From Sipunculus nudus (taxonomy: Eukaryota; Annelida; Sipuncula; Golfingiida; Sipunculidae), in assembly GCA_026874595.1 (NCBI GenBank), contig CM049309.1:22429033-22493032 (forward strand): a stretch of DNA of 64,000 nucleotides. Reading direction: 5' to 3'. A program made the position numbers and the translations under genes. The number at the start of each line of letters is the position of its first letter. Position 1 is the stretch's first letter. The notes beneath the pieces are model-generated. The model saw only the letters and a program-made list of their open reading frames with translations. It had not been told where the DNA came from and ran no database searches. Positions 34,532 to 43,955 of the stretch are shown one piece after another.

Positions 34532-35688
34532 TATTGGCCATATTCCCAATATCCGATTGGTATAAAATGATGTAGCCAACGTCCACTGATGGATGTTTGG
34601 TAAAAAAACAAGACTTGCTAGAATGATTATTGAAATAATGCATGCAAAAGAGCGTGACGGAAGGTGTAGTAGGACTGAAAGACGATCGTACTAAAGGACA
34701 ACCTGAGTATGATAGGGCGTTCCCACCAAGAAGGACCCATAACAATAAATATATTATTAAAAATATATTTTCTGGTTATAAATCACCGTATCTTATCATT
34801 TAACTGATCATTTGCCACGTACCCATTGCCTTCCATGTGCATTATATGTTTGAAATATCCGGACCAGTCAAATGCCTGTTGTGACTTCTGACGCCAAAGT
34901 TCAATCTCATTTCGAGAACTTTCGTTGAAATCTGCCATATAAATCTCTTCGAAATAAGGGCATGGAACAATGACGAAATCATTAGATGGTTCACATCCGA
35001 ATATCAGAAGTCTTCTGCCCTTAATATTTCCTGTAAAAAGTTTTCTAATACACTTCAAAATAAGAAAAAAATAATAAATCAGTTTTTGTTTGTTGTTACA
35101 TTTTGGGTGAGTCCATTATACATTCTCACACTTAAATCTGAACTAAACCAATTACACTGATGTTTAGGCTAATGTAAATTAAAATTTCCCATGGAATTAC
35201 AGCACTTATGAAGATGAATACAGGGAGAATCGATAATGCATCTATATAAATGTACGGCCAGGTGTACAATTAAATGTTCAGCGTGACCTGAATGAACATC
35301 CCTTTATTCAGAGTGCTTTATCTTAAAGATAATAAAGATTTTGTCAAATTAAAAAATGTTAATATCTCTATAACTGTTATGTAAGATTTTAATAACGTTT
35401 ATCGTTGATTTTATTCATCCAACCTGATTAATCCTACGACAAAATTTAAATGTACTGAGTATATCTTGAAATATCAAAAGTTTAATGGTAAAATTAAACA
35501 ATTCATTATAAAGTGATTTGATCTGACAACAACCTACCATGTTTAAAAATATCCAGCTCAAACTGCACTTTATCTTTGCGGAAGAAAGGATAGGCTGATG
35601 ATTGTCCATGAAATATGTTGTAAGACGTGTCTAAATACACCCTTCCATCAAAAGCTGACTTGTACATATCTGTGACACGGCGGTCCAT
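33885..35688 (-). CDS. NNMT/PNMT/INMT-family SAM-dependent methyltransferase gene, three exons
   Basis: A small-molecule N-methyltransferase homologue (NNMT_PNMT_TEMT family). The family transfers a methyl from S-adenosylmethionine to nicotinamide, amines or thioethers in the cytosol. The best splice model joins 35,688-35,534, 35,044-34,787 and 34,296-33,885 into 274 codons; vertebrate NNMT is 264. Matches in order: RVYLDTSYNIF (residues 16-26, the YLEKYY-like start), KGRRLLIFG (60-68), EIYMADFNESS (85-95; Asp90 corresponds to the SAM-ribose acidic residue), AFDWSGYF (109-116), FDCVITASCLLSAC (163-176), GLVKPGG (191-197). Three exons also match the vertebrate NNMT/PNMT layout. Odd points: the glycine-rich SAM loop reads FGCEPSND instead of DIGSGPT, and the strand after LVKPGG reads LLFTALGN where vertebrate NNMT has an Asp that contacts nicotinamide. 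The substrate is therefore unknown; a divergent enzyme or pseudoenzyme is possible. Confidence 0.85.
34482..34534. repeat. (TA)n microsatellite in the methyltransferase intron
   Basis: About 50 bp of TA units lie in intron 2 of the methyltransferase model, with a CA interruption near the end. Confidence 0.9.
34787..35044 (-). CDS. Methyltransferase exon 2 (SAM-binding core)
   Basis: It encodes KLFTGNIKGRRLLIFG to LNDKIR. The donor is ACG|GTGATT (GT at 34,786-34,785), phase 2. The acceptor is less certain. TATTAG ending at 35,045 gives a phase that fits an exon 1 donor at 35,533. A better polypyrimidine context precedes TTTGAAG ending at 35,053, which would add codons beginning TGT but does not match the phase of exon 1. 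A short missing exon is the alternative. Confidence 0.75.
35534..35688 (-). CDS. Methyltransferase exon 1 (N-terminus)
   Basis: The ATG at 35,688 lies 5 nt after an acceptor-like TTTTTTTTAG, so a 5' untranslated exon probably exists upstream. MDRRVTDMYK... places the start about 16 residues before the YLDTSYNIF motif, as in vertebrate relatives. Two donors overlap: CATG|GTAGGT (GT at 35,537), strong but phase 1, and GTAG|GTTGTT (GT at 35,533), weaker but phase 2 and compatible with exon 2. The latter gives the more normal protein length. Confidence 0.7.
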
Positions 35689-36324
35689 GGTTCCTAAAAA
35701 AAACCCACAGTAAACTTAGTGGTCATTAGTAACTTAGAGGAATGCGTTATTCGCAGATGAGATTGTAATTTCAATCCTTCATGAAAAGGGCCTCTTTGTT
35801 TTCAGTTAAAGTAACAATACTTAACAAATTAAGGTCCTTATGTTGAAGCAAGCTATTTCGATATAATTAACCTGAGGTCGGATTTATATCGGAAGAAATC
35901 GTAAATACACATGCAATGCATCAACATAAAGTCATCGGGGCAGAGATGGGAAAAAAAAATACACTAAACCTTACAAACTTACAAGATTATCAAGACACTC
36001 CAACTGCTACAACAGCATACATAAACTCGAAATGATTACTAAAATACAAACACAAAACACAACACCTTAAAAGTATATAACCCCAGGTAATTATGGTAGA
36101 TCCTCAATGTAAGTCAATATATGGTGGCACAGTCAATTATAAACACAATCAGACTCTAATGAGCTATTTTTGAACTGGCGAAATTATCACACAGGTGGGG
36201 CAAATATCTTGCCTGAAAAAAACTATTAGAAAAGCAGAAAATATTATTTAAATTAAAACTTTTATGCACACATGACAAGCCATTACATGTTGAAGCTAAA
36301 TTAATAGGACACGACGCATAGCAC

Positions 36325-36398
<74 letters not shown>

Positions 36399-37436
36399 AA
36401 GGCACAACTGTCAATTAAGACCACCATATGCCAAACGTTAAATCACGCGAACAAATGTTACATGACACGCCAGCCGCTTCTATATTTCGGTCGACGGTCG
36501 GTTGTACACTTCAAAACTTGCTAGTATCCACATAATAATAAAACCGAAATACTCAAAAAAGACTTACAAGCTCTTATATTTCATTAATAAACTTTGCTTG
36601 AAAGGAACACCATAACATACGCCATGATGGCATTTTCAAATAATTGCTTGATGTATTATATACCGCATGATATTTAACGATACATTTATTACTGCATTGG
36701 CAATGCGTACATGTTTCATAGACATCTCAGCCCTCTAGTAAGATGTTATATAGTTTCCTGCCAGAATAATGAGTATCTCACTCCCAAAACATACGGGTGT
36801 GAAAACCTGATGGAAATACAATTCGCTTTACTCTAAAAAATTATATTAATTGAAATAAGCGGATACCAGTTACAGGACAAGTGGCCAAGGGCCACTGAAG
36901 TGCATGCCTGTGTATAAATTGAATTTTTATACAGAATTGCAAATATATAAAGACAAAAGACAGAGGTAAGCTGGTTCAAGAAAGCATGTGCTAGGGTGTC
37001 TGGAGCTCTCCAAAAACCTTTAGCTTTAACTACATTCCAGGCAAGTAACCATAATAATAAATGTATCCTCTTATGAGCCATGTTATTATTGTATAATTTG
37101 TAAAGTTTTAATATGCAAAAAAATCAAAACTTTTTAAATATTTTGATTAATAAAATAACAAAAGAGTACTGTTCTCAAACGTAATAGCCCCTTCATTTAG
37201 GCTCCAAAATGCACCTGTTCTAGGTACAAGTGCACTCTCTTTGGCAATCTGGTTCTATTCATTTGTTTTCAGTGCAAGTGCACACCCTTTAGCCACTTTA
37301 TTATTGGTGAGGGCCTCCAATATCACCAGGGCACGACACCGGCTGACCCAACAGGTTTGTTATTTTTTTGCGTTATTTGCTTGTCTAGAATATTGTGACA
37401 TGTATTTTTATATAATGTAATACTTATCAGCTTATT
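35689..37436. other. 5' flank of the methyltransferase gene and unassigned AT-rich DNA
   Basis: A minus-strand open frame at 36,833-37,081 is hydrophobic and without recognisable motifs; it could be a LINE tail but I cannot show it. The segment 37,190-37,370 holds two similar words (GTACAAGTGCACTCTCTTTGGC and GTGCAAGTGCACACCCTTTAGCC) about 65 bp apart just before the ORF1 relic, possibly part of that element's 5' region. No TATA box can be assigned with confidence in such AT-rich DNA. Confidence 0.4.
36328..36387. repeat. (TA)n microsatellite upstream of the methyltransferase
   Basis: Sixty bases of nearly perfect TA repeat lie about 640 bp upstream of the start codon. Confidence 0.95.
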
Positions 37437-38109
37437 TGGGCTTGCTTAATCACCTCTTCATGAAACTTCAAATGACTTGAAAAAAGAATTTAAAACTCAG
37501 GTAGATAATTATGCAGAAAAAATGGAAGGATGGGTGTTCGAACTGGAAAAATAAAACGAGTCACTCCCAGCAAAAGTGTCACAATTAGAGCAAGACTATG
37601 CAAATTTAAAAATGGAATGTTTACAAACAAATAGGGAAGCTCAAGAGGCAAGAAAACATGCCATCAATAATGAGCAGGTACTCCCGAAAATCAAACTTAA
37701 AGATTATTGGATTGCCTGAACATGATGCAGAAATTGTAAAACCATTGTACATAAACTAATAACAGTAAAATTTAAAGAAGATGTGCCAGTACACACAATT
37801 GATGCTTCCCACAGAGTTGGCAAGAAAAAATCAGGTAAACCAAGATCTATGATTGTTCGGTTTCATAGCCGAGATGATAGAATGGCAGTTATTAAAGAGG
37901 GAAAGGCGCTGAAAAACACAGGTATCATTATTGTTGATGACCTTTGTAGAGAAATGCTAGAGGTATTCAACAGGGTTAAGAAAGATGAGAGGGTTAAAGC
38001 AGTATGGTCTTGGGATGGAAAGATTTTTGCTCAGAATAAGAAAGATTTAGATAGCATTGTACAAGTGAAGTATGGAGATGATCTTGGCAACCTGTTCTCA
38101 AATCATTAA
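37437..38109 (+). pseudogene. L1/Tx1-type LINE ORF1 relic (coiled coil plus RRM-like domain)
   Basis: The frame first encodes a heptad-like coiled coil (VSQLEQDYANLKMECL, about 37,575-37,625). It continues EARKHAINNEQ and, after a -1/+1 frameshift near 37,680, YSRKSNLKIIGLPE. This is the conserved ENYSRRNNLRI.G.PE start of the ORF1p RNA-binding region. A further shift near 37,740 leads to the intact 108-codon frame 37,783-38,109, with HRVGKKKSGKPRSMIVRF and RDDRM...GKALKNTGI (R.G.....PR.iivrF and ...). ORF1p is the RNA-binding chaperone of the LINE RNP. Two frameshifts and an in-frame stop near 37,555 make it defective. It lies tail-to-tail with the ORF2 relic at 38,290-39,595, so the two are separate insertions. 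Confidence 0.75.
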
Positions 38110-38289
38110 TCAGACTAGAATTACAATCAGTGACAATGTATTATGAATATAGAATGGTATCAGTTAGAATTGTTTATCGTTTGACACCATTCTGATTTTA
38201 GAAAGGAATCAAGACACTTTAATTATATTGTGTCTGTTGTATGTTTAATTCCCCACAGTTTATTCATTTAGAACTAAATGTTTGCAGAA

Positions 38290-39595
38290 CCTGTGGAACC
38301 ATATAAAATCAACAATACAGCTTTTTATTTGCTTAGCAAACTTTCTCGGTGGTTCAATAATATTAACGACATATAATAATTTTGAAATACCCATGGATTT
38401 CGAGAGAATATTTCTAAAAAATAATCGTTGGAGATTTTATGTTACACATACTGAGTGTCGTTTTCATTTGTCGTAAAGAAACTCAAAATTAAGTAAATCG
38501 GATAACTTTTGACTATATGTTGGCCATATTCTTAAAATTATTATGACATTTTTATATAGATTAACACATTCATTATCTTTGAAGCAATATGTATGTTTTT
38601 CTTTTTTATGTTGGCAGCTCCATATTTATCATACTGTATCTTCCCAAATTAAATCACTATACCCATAGCTGAAGGTATAGACTGAACATCTTTAATACTT
38701 AATAATACGACATCAACACTTAATATACTTATTGACTGCCAAGATGACAAGTGTCTATTGTTCTTGCCCGGTTTCTCTATCAAAATTACACATAAAGCCA
38801 ATTTAACAAATCTTCACATGTTAGATAAAAAATGGTCACGTAAAATTCCTTCGGCAGACAGTCTTTCTCTGGGATTTATTATTTTTTTTATATCTTTAAG
38901 TGCCATCGATATATCATTCTTTGACTGTACCTTCGCAGCTTAGAATATCATTGTCAGACAAAATAGGAACATTGACTTAAGAAAGAAAATGAGTATATTC
39001 CCTCTCACTGATATCTGTCTTTCTGGAATAATTGTTTTTGTAATCTTATTTCTTCCATAATATCTTTGGAGCATGTTAACTCTTTATCCGACTTAGTAAA
39101 TGTCTTAATAGGAATTTTCGTTTAGTTTTTCCTTGCCATACTCAAAATAACTTTCGTTCACCTTCTTCTCACCATTTAACATGTGATCTTACTATCTGTC
39201 CCGCAGCTGTGTTTTCGTAATGTTCTGCAATTTTCTTTTAAATTCCATTTTATATTGGTTTACTTGACTTCTTGTTTCCTGATAGATTTATCTCTGCATT
39301 CAACAAATCTTTTTCGAGTTTTAACAGTTCCTCCCTCTCTTTCTTTCTCGTTCCTTTAGATAAAGTAATAGAAAATTTTCGTATTCTATACTTTAAAATT
39401 GCCACCAATTTTTCCCCAAATATTATTATTTCCTTTTTCCTAAAACCATTTACGTATTCCTTAAATTTACTTACATAAAGATGGTCCTTCGATAATGATA
39501 TATTAAATTGAAGGCCCATATCCTCGTTCTGGTTTTAATTTAAAATGCCACAAATCGGCTCAATGATCTGTCAGAACTGCCGGGACAACCTTTAT
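38290..39595 (-). pseudogene. Decayed L1/Tx1-like LINE ORF2, copy B (internally deleted)
   Basis: It is paralogous along its length to 30,318-32,100 (e.g. CTGTGGAACCATATAAAATC at both left edges; ACATCAACACTTAATATACT at 31,208 and 38,709), but lacks the part corresponding to about 30,720-31,200. The minus-strand frame 39,519-39,250 is intact for 89 codons: FNISLSKDHLYVSKFKEYV, then KYRIRKFSITLSKGTRKK and ELLKLEKDLL. This is the charged region between endonuclease and RT of L1/Tx1 ORF2. The catalytic RT box falls in the deleted part. Confidence 0.75.
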
Positions 39596-40244
39596 ATTTT
39601 AAACATGGGCATTCATTTTACTGTCTGAGAAAAAGAGCTTTTTAGTATTATATAACCACCATTATTCTCAACTTGTTTACTTATTTCTTTGAATTATAAA
39701 TTCTTTCCACTCTTTTTTCCATTTTGTTTAAACACCTTCTGTAGTGTTTTTCTCCTGAAGAAGAATGACACTCTTGTGTCCTCCTTTATCCAATTACCAA
39801 TCGTACATTGCCTGCCTTTTTTTCAATTTAACTATTCCCCTAACATTTACCGTTAATACTAAAAAACTAAACATTCAGATTCGGCTCCATTAGACATGGA
39901 TATTTCCATAGCCCGCCAACACATAAAACGTACAACAACGCACACATAAATATTTAATTTGTTTACAATAGCTATCCCCTTCACCGGGTACAACTTATAT
40001 AATCTCACGATATCGCCTTTTGTAGTAATAATACAGTAAATGAAAGAAATACCTGAATTAATAGCAAAAACAAAATTATATATATATGCATATTAAACAC
40101 TTGGCGCTATATCATAAAGATCAGATAATGAAGGTGGTTTTATTTAGAAAAACAGTGAATGAAGAATCCGGTAAGCAATGTTTTAGTGAGAACCAAATGG
40201 TATCCGCATTCCTTTCAGAATATTAATTAATAGACTGACTGTTT
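39596..40244. other. Spacer between two LINE relics, nothing recognised
   Basis: AT-rich, without a coding signature. No exon, RNA or repeat edge was identified other than the 3' tail of the CR1/L2-like element beginning at 40,245. Confidence 0.5.
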
Positions 40245-40467
40245 TTAATAATAATAATAATAATTTATTTTATATAGCGTAAAACCACATATGTGTTCTA
40301 AAACGCTTCACACACATTCAATACACATAAAAAAATCATATCTAAATAGATAACATATTAGAACTTAAAACAGAAAATAGAAATACTGAAGAACTATGAT
40401 GTACATGTATCACTAAGAAATGCACAGTCATTGGATAAAAATAAGTAGTTAAGGATCGTAAAAACAT

Positions 40468-40797
40468 TTACATACAATCATATGTCTCCCTAAAAAGATG
40501 TGTTTTCAATTGTTTTTTAAAACTTTCGAGTGTGACTGCAGATTTTAAATGTTGAGGTAGTTCATTCCACAATCTAGGCCCCGAAACACTTAAAGCCCGT
40601 TCCATAGCCAAAGACGACCTTGTGAATGGTACTACTAGTTGGTGTAGATCAGCTGACCTGAGTGACCTTGTGGGTTCATAGGGAATGATCAGCTCACTTA
40701 AGTATCCAGGGGCCTCACCATGTATACATTTGAATACCATCACTAAGACTTTGTACTCTATACGTTGACGTACTGGGAGCCAATGGAGAGTTTTCAA
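40468..40797 (-). pseudogene. CR1/L2-like ORF2 C-terminal domain
   Basis: The 109-codon frame reads LHWLPVRQRIEYKVLVMVFKC, then HGEAPGYLSELI, RSLRSADLHQLVVP, and SGPRLWNELPQHLKSA...FKKQLKTHLF. This is the diagnostic C-terminal block of CR1/L2/Rex1 LINE polyproteins downstream of RT. It ends at a stop about 220 bp before the microsatellite tail, a normal 3' UTR length. It is out of frame with the upstream RT frame by an indel near 40,880. Confidence 0.85.
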
Positions 40798-40884
40798 TAC
40801 AGGAGCGATATGATCTCTTCTTTGGGCTCCACTGATGACCCGTGCAGCTGCGTTCTGGACACGCTGCAGAGGGTAAAGACTGGA

Positions 40885-41505
40885 CTAAGGCAGGCCAAGT
40901 AGTAACGAATTGCAAAAGTCCAATTTCGATGTTATAAATGCATGTACCAACTTCAGAAGTGAGTCATCTTTTAGAAACTTTTTAAGTGTAGCAATGTTCC
41001 TAAGTTGTAAACATGCACGCTTAGAGATATTCTGAATATGTGGTTTCATACTTAGACAGGAGTCAACAATGACGCCTATGTTTCTAGCTTGCAAAGACCT
41101 ATCTACTGTGGATCTACCGACTTTGAGTGAGGGAACCAGATCCATCTGCGGTGTTTTGGAAGAAATTACCAAGACTTCAGTTTTAGACTCATTCATTTTC
41201 AAAATATGCTTGTTCATCCATTCTTTGACAAGATGAATACAGCTTTCTATTTTTAAAACCGCTTCTGTTAATGATGCTTGGTCAAAAGAAATATATAATT
41301 GTGTGTCGTCTGCATAGAGATGATATGGTATTCCTTGCGCACGCAGGAGTCTGCCTAGTGATGCAGTGTATAAAGTGAACAAAATTGGACCGAGGACACT
41401 ACCCTGAGGCACCCCACAAGAAAGCTCCTTCCCCTTGGACTGCATGCCTGATAGACAAATATGCTGTGAGCGATGCATTAGGTAGGAATCAAACCATTTC
41501 AACAC
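40885..41505 (-). pseudogene. CR1/L2-like reverse transcriptase, catalytic half
   Basis: The 206-codon frame carries LSCGVPQGSVLGPILFTLYT (residues 29-48, RT motif with the PQGS loop), YHLYADDTQLY (61-71, catalytic Tyr-Ala-Asp-Asp at about 41,305-41,316), NESKTEVLV (motif D/E region), and RNIGVIVDSCLSM...HI (the LGV.iD..L.w..Hi block). Catalytic residues are intact. The finger and first-aspartate part lies upstream in another frame. Confidence 0.9.
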
Positions 41506-41922
41506 TGTCTGATAGACCCAAACTAGCGAGTACAGTGAGCAGCATTTGATGACTAACAGTGTCGAATGCTGCTGTCAGATCCAATAGTACCAAAATGACA
41601 GACTTCTTTCCTGACAAAGCCAAGAATATATCATTTTGTACCCTCAGGAGTTCAGACTCTGTGCTATGACCTGCTCGGTAGGCAGATTGTAAGGGCTCTG
41701 CTAAGTGATTTCCAACAATATGTTTTTTGACTTGGATACAAAAGCCAAATTTGACACAGGGCGGTAATTCTTTAAGTCATTTTGGTCCAGTGAGGGTTTC
41801 TTTATTAAAGGTGTCAAGAATGCCCTCTTAAGAGTACTGGGGACATGTCCTTCCCTCAGAGACGCATTTATGATTTTACAGATGGGATGGGCAAGTATTT
41901 CTGCATATTTTTTGCATAGCAC
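41506..41922 (-). pseudogene. CR1/L2-like reverse transcriptase, N-terminal half, frame-broken
   Basis: Minus-strand frames give LTPLIKKPSLDQNDLKNYRP (41,765-41,830; the ..P..KK....d...YRPiSNL motif). Then, after a break near 41,700, they give LQSAYRAGHSTESELLRVQND and VILVLLDLTAAFDTVSHQML (the LDL..AFDTV motif with the first catalytic Asp, about 41,550-41,600). The frames are consecutive parts of one ORF2 separated by indels. Confidence 0.8.
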
Positions 41923-42093
41923 TGTAGGAACTGGGTCAAGTCCATTTGACTTGTCAGAGGAGGATTTGATAAGTTTAAATACATCATCAACACTAACCAG
42001 TGTGAACTGAGTCCAGTAAACCTCACACTGAGGTATAAGAAACTCTGCATCTGATTCTCGACTGTGATCAATACTGTCCTGAATTAGTTTGAT

Positions 42094-42765
42094 TTATCTA
42101 ATAAAATAGTCACTAAATCTGGACATGATTTCTTCAGTAGAGGAATGATCAGGTAGCACAAAATGTTTCTTTGAACAACCTAAAAGTTCATTAGCAACTT
42201 TAAAAATAGTTCCGCCATCACTGGCGTTATCAATTATTTCACGGTTATAAAGTTTTTTAGCCTCAGTCATCAGTCGGTTTGTCACATTCTTTTGTTCAAT
42301 AAAATTCTGTTTATGAACTTCCAGCTTTGTTTTGTTGTACAACCGCTCCAATTGACGTCTCTTTTGCTTTGCCTCTCGTAAATGTTCATTAAACCACTTA
42401 GCTTCCTCACGAATCACTACCTTCCGGGTTCTCTCAGGTAATACCTTGTCGATGATTTCACTCAGTACATTATTGTAGCGCAAAACAAGAGCATCACTAT
42501 CAAAACTAGCATCATCACCTTTTTCTAACAAAGGGGATTTAGTTAATTCCTGCATGAAAGCAATGTGGTCAAGTGACCTCAATCTCCGGTATGTCACATA
42601 ATTCTCCGAGTGATCAGGCTTTGCAAGATACAATGCCCCACAGACTGCCATATGATCTGAAATGACTGGATCCCATGTATGAATATTCTGAATAACTGGA
42701 ACGTCAGATTCACGTAATAGAATCAAATATAAAGTGTGTCCTCGCCTATGAGTCATCTGATTCAC
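42094..42765 (-). pseudogene. CR1/L2-like endonuclease C-terminus and linker
   Basis: The 223-codon frame begins THRRGHTLYLIL, the end of an AP-type endonuclease, then ISDHMAVCGAL (catalytic SDH, about 42,655-42,675). It continues with VTYRRLRSLDHIAFMQEL, and a long charged linker with WFNEHLREAKQKRRQLERLY. It ends FSDYFIR before the RT region. The N-terminal two-thirds of the endonuclease is absent, which defines the 5' truncation. Confidence 0.85.
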
Positions 42766-42775
42766 GGTTGATTGA

Positions 42776-43737
42776 TTGACGGTTGCAAATCCATATCGTT
42801 GGACTGAATGTCAATATTTTACAGTCATCTGGCCATGTTTATTACAAGTTTATCTTCCTCCTTCTGCAAGTGCGTATTGGGCATTGATGTGGTCGGTTCA
42901 GTTCATCTCAGTTTATTTTCTAAATTGTTCACCTTTTGGTTACCATCTGTATGAGGTGTCCATAGCTTTTCATTGTATCCTCCACTGCTGCATCTATAAT
43001 ACCTCAAAGCTGATTTATTGGCCTGGACTTTTAAGCTGTTTCTAGTAGCAGTGTACATTTTTGAGCCTCATCAATAACTATATAGTATTGGTTCTGTATC
43101 TGATTTCTCCCATTAGTTTACCACCTCACAACTAGCAGGCAACATAAGGGTGTGTCAAAGTTTTCCATTCGTTTATCTTCTGTTTGGGTGGTAGCCCAGG
43201 TTTCGGCAGTTGCACATTATCTGCATGGTCGAAGTCAGACAGATAACGTGCAGGGTCAATTAAAAAAAAAATTAAAACGTGTAGATAAGCCACAAAAAAT
43301 AGCCGTTTCTATCTCCCACTATCAATCAGAACCAAAAGCTAACTTTTGAATATGAATTATTCGTAGTTTGTCTTTCCAAAGATTATATTATTATACTTTT
43401 CACATAAATTAATGTAAAAAAGTGTTTTTCAATTAAAAATTCCTTTCCCTAAATTTCTTTTCTTTTTTTTTATCGGCTTTACATGACATAGGTTATGCAA
43501 GGAATCAAACAATTCTTCATATGAGTAAAAATCAAATATTTTCAATTATTTGTGATTACTTGGAATCCACTAGTTATCCTTACATCAAACTTCATGGTGC
43601 ACATACTGTGTACATTTTGTATACTGTGTTTTGTATTCCTGGTGTTTTGAATGTAATCATAAATGGCTTCTACTTTTGGGCTGCTGTATTTTATAACTTG
43701 AGTTTGTATTAATTATAAAAGATGTTTTAATGCAGTA
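42776..43737. other. AT-rich sequence, no gene recognised
   Basis: Plus-strand frames at 42,776-43,045 and 43,152-43,349 have no recognisable motif. No repeat edges are visible. Confidence 0.5.
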
Positions 43738-43796
43738 TGGACGAGAGAGAGATAGAGAGAGAGTGAGGGAAGACATAGACAAAACCAGAGACAGAC

Positions 43797-43856
<60 letters not shown>

Positions 43857-43886
43857 AGAGATAGGTAGAGACAGAGAGAGACATAC

Positions 43887-43941
<55 letters not shown>

Positions 43942-43955
43942 CAGAGAGAGATGGG
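43738..43955. repeat. GA microsatellite with ACATACAG interruptions
   Basis: Two long (GA)n runs (about 43,801-43,853 and 43,890-43,936) are separated by GACATACAGGGAGA and GACAGAGAGAGACATACAG. Unlike the composite arrays of the first 21 kb it lacks the CATGCACACACTATCC spacer. Minus-strand Ser/Leu ORFs are artefacts. Confidence 0.95.

Larger units (their letters stand above)
40245..42775 (-). mobile_element. 5'-truncated CR1/L2-like non-LTR retrotransposon
   Basis: The insertion lies on the minus strand. Its 3' end is a (TTA)n-type microsatellite tail at about 40,247-40,265 (TAATAATAATAATAA on the plus strand), the usual end of CR1/L2-group LINEs. It then carries, in the 3' to 5' direction, the ORF2 C-terminal domain, RT and the end of the endonuclease. 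It is truncated inside the endonuclease at about 42,775, typical of incomplete target-primed reverse transcription. At least two frame breaks lie between 41,505 and 42,094. The reading frames are long, so the insertion is younger than the L1/Tx1 relics. Confidence 0.85.

Noticed and set aside
36833-37081. 82-codon minus-strand hydrophobic frame, considered as a LINE ORF2 tail
   Set aside because: No motif could be aligned with the known C-terminal blocks of L1/Tx1 or CR1 elements.
42776-43045. 89-codon plus-strand frame next to the CR1/L2 element
   Set aside because: It starts at the truncation junction of the LINE, has no motif and no downstream donor or exon.
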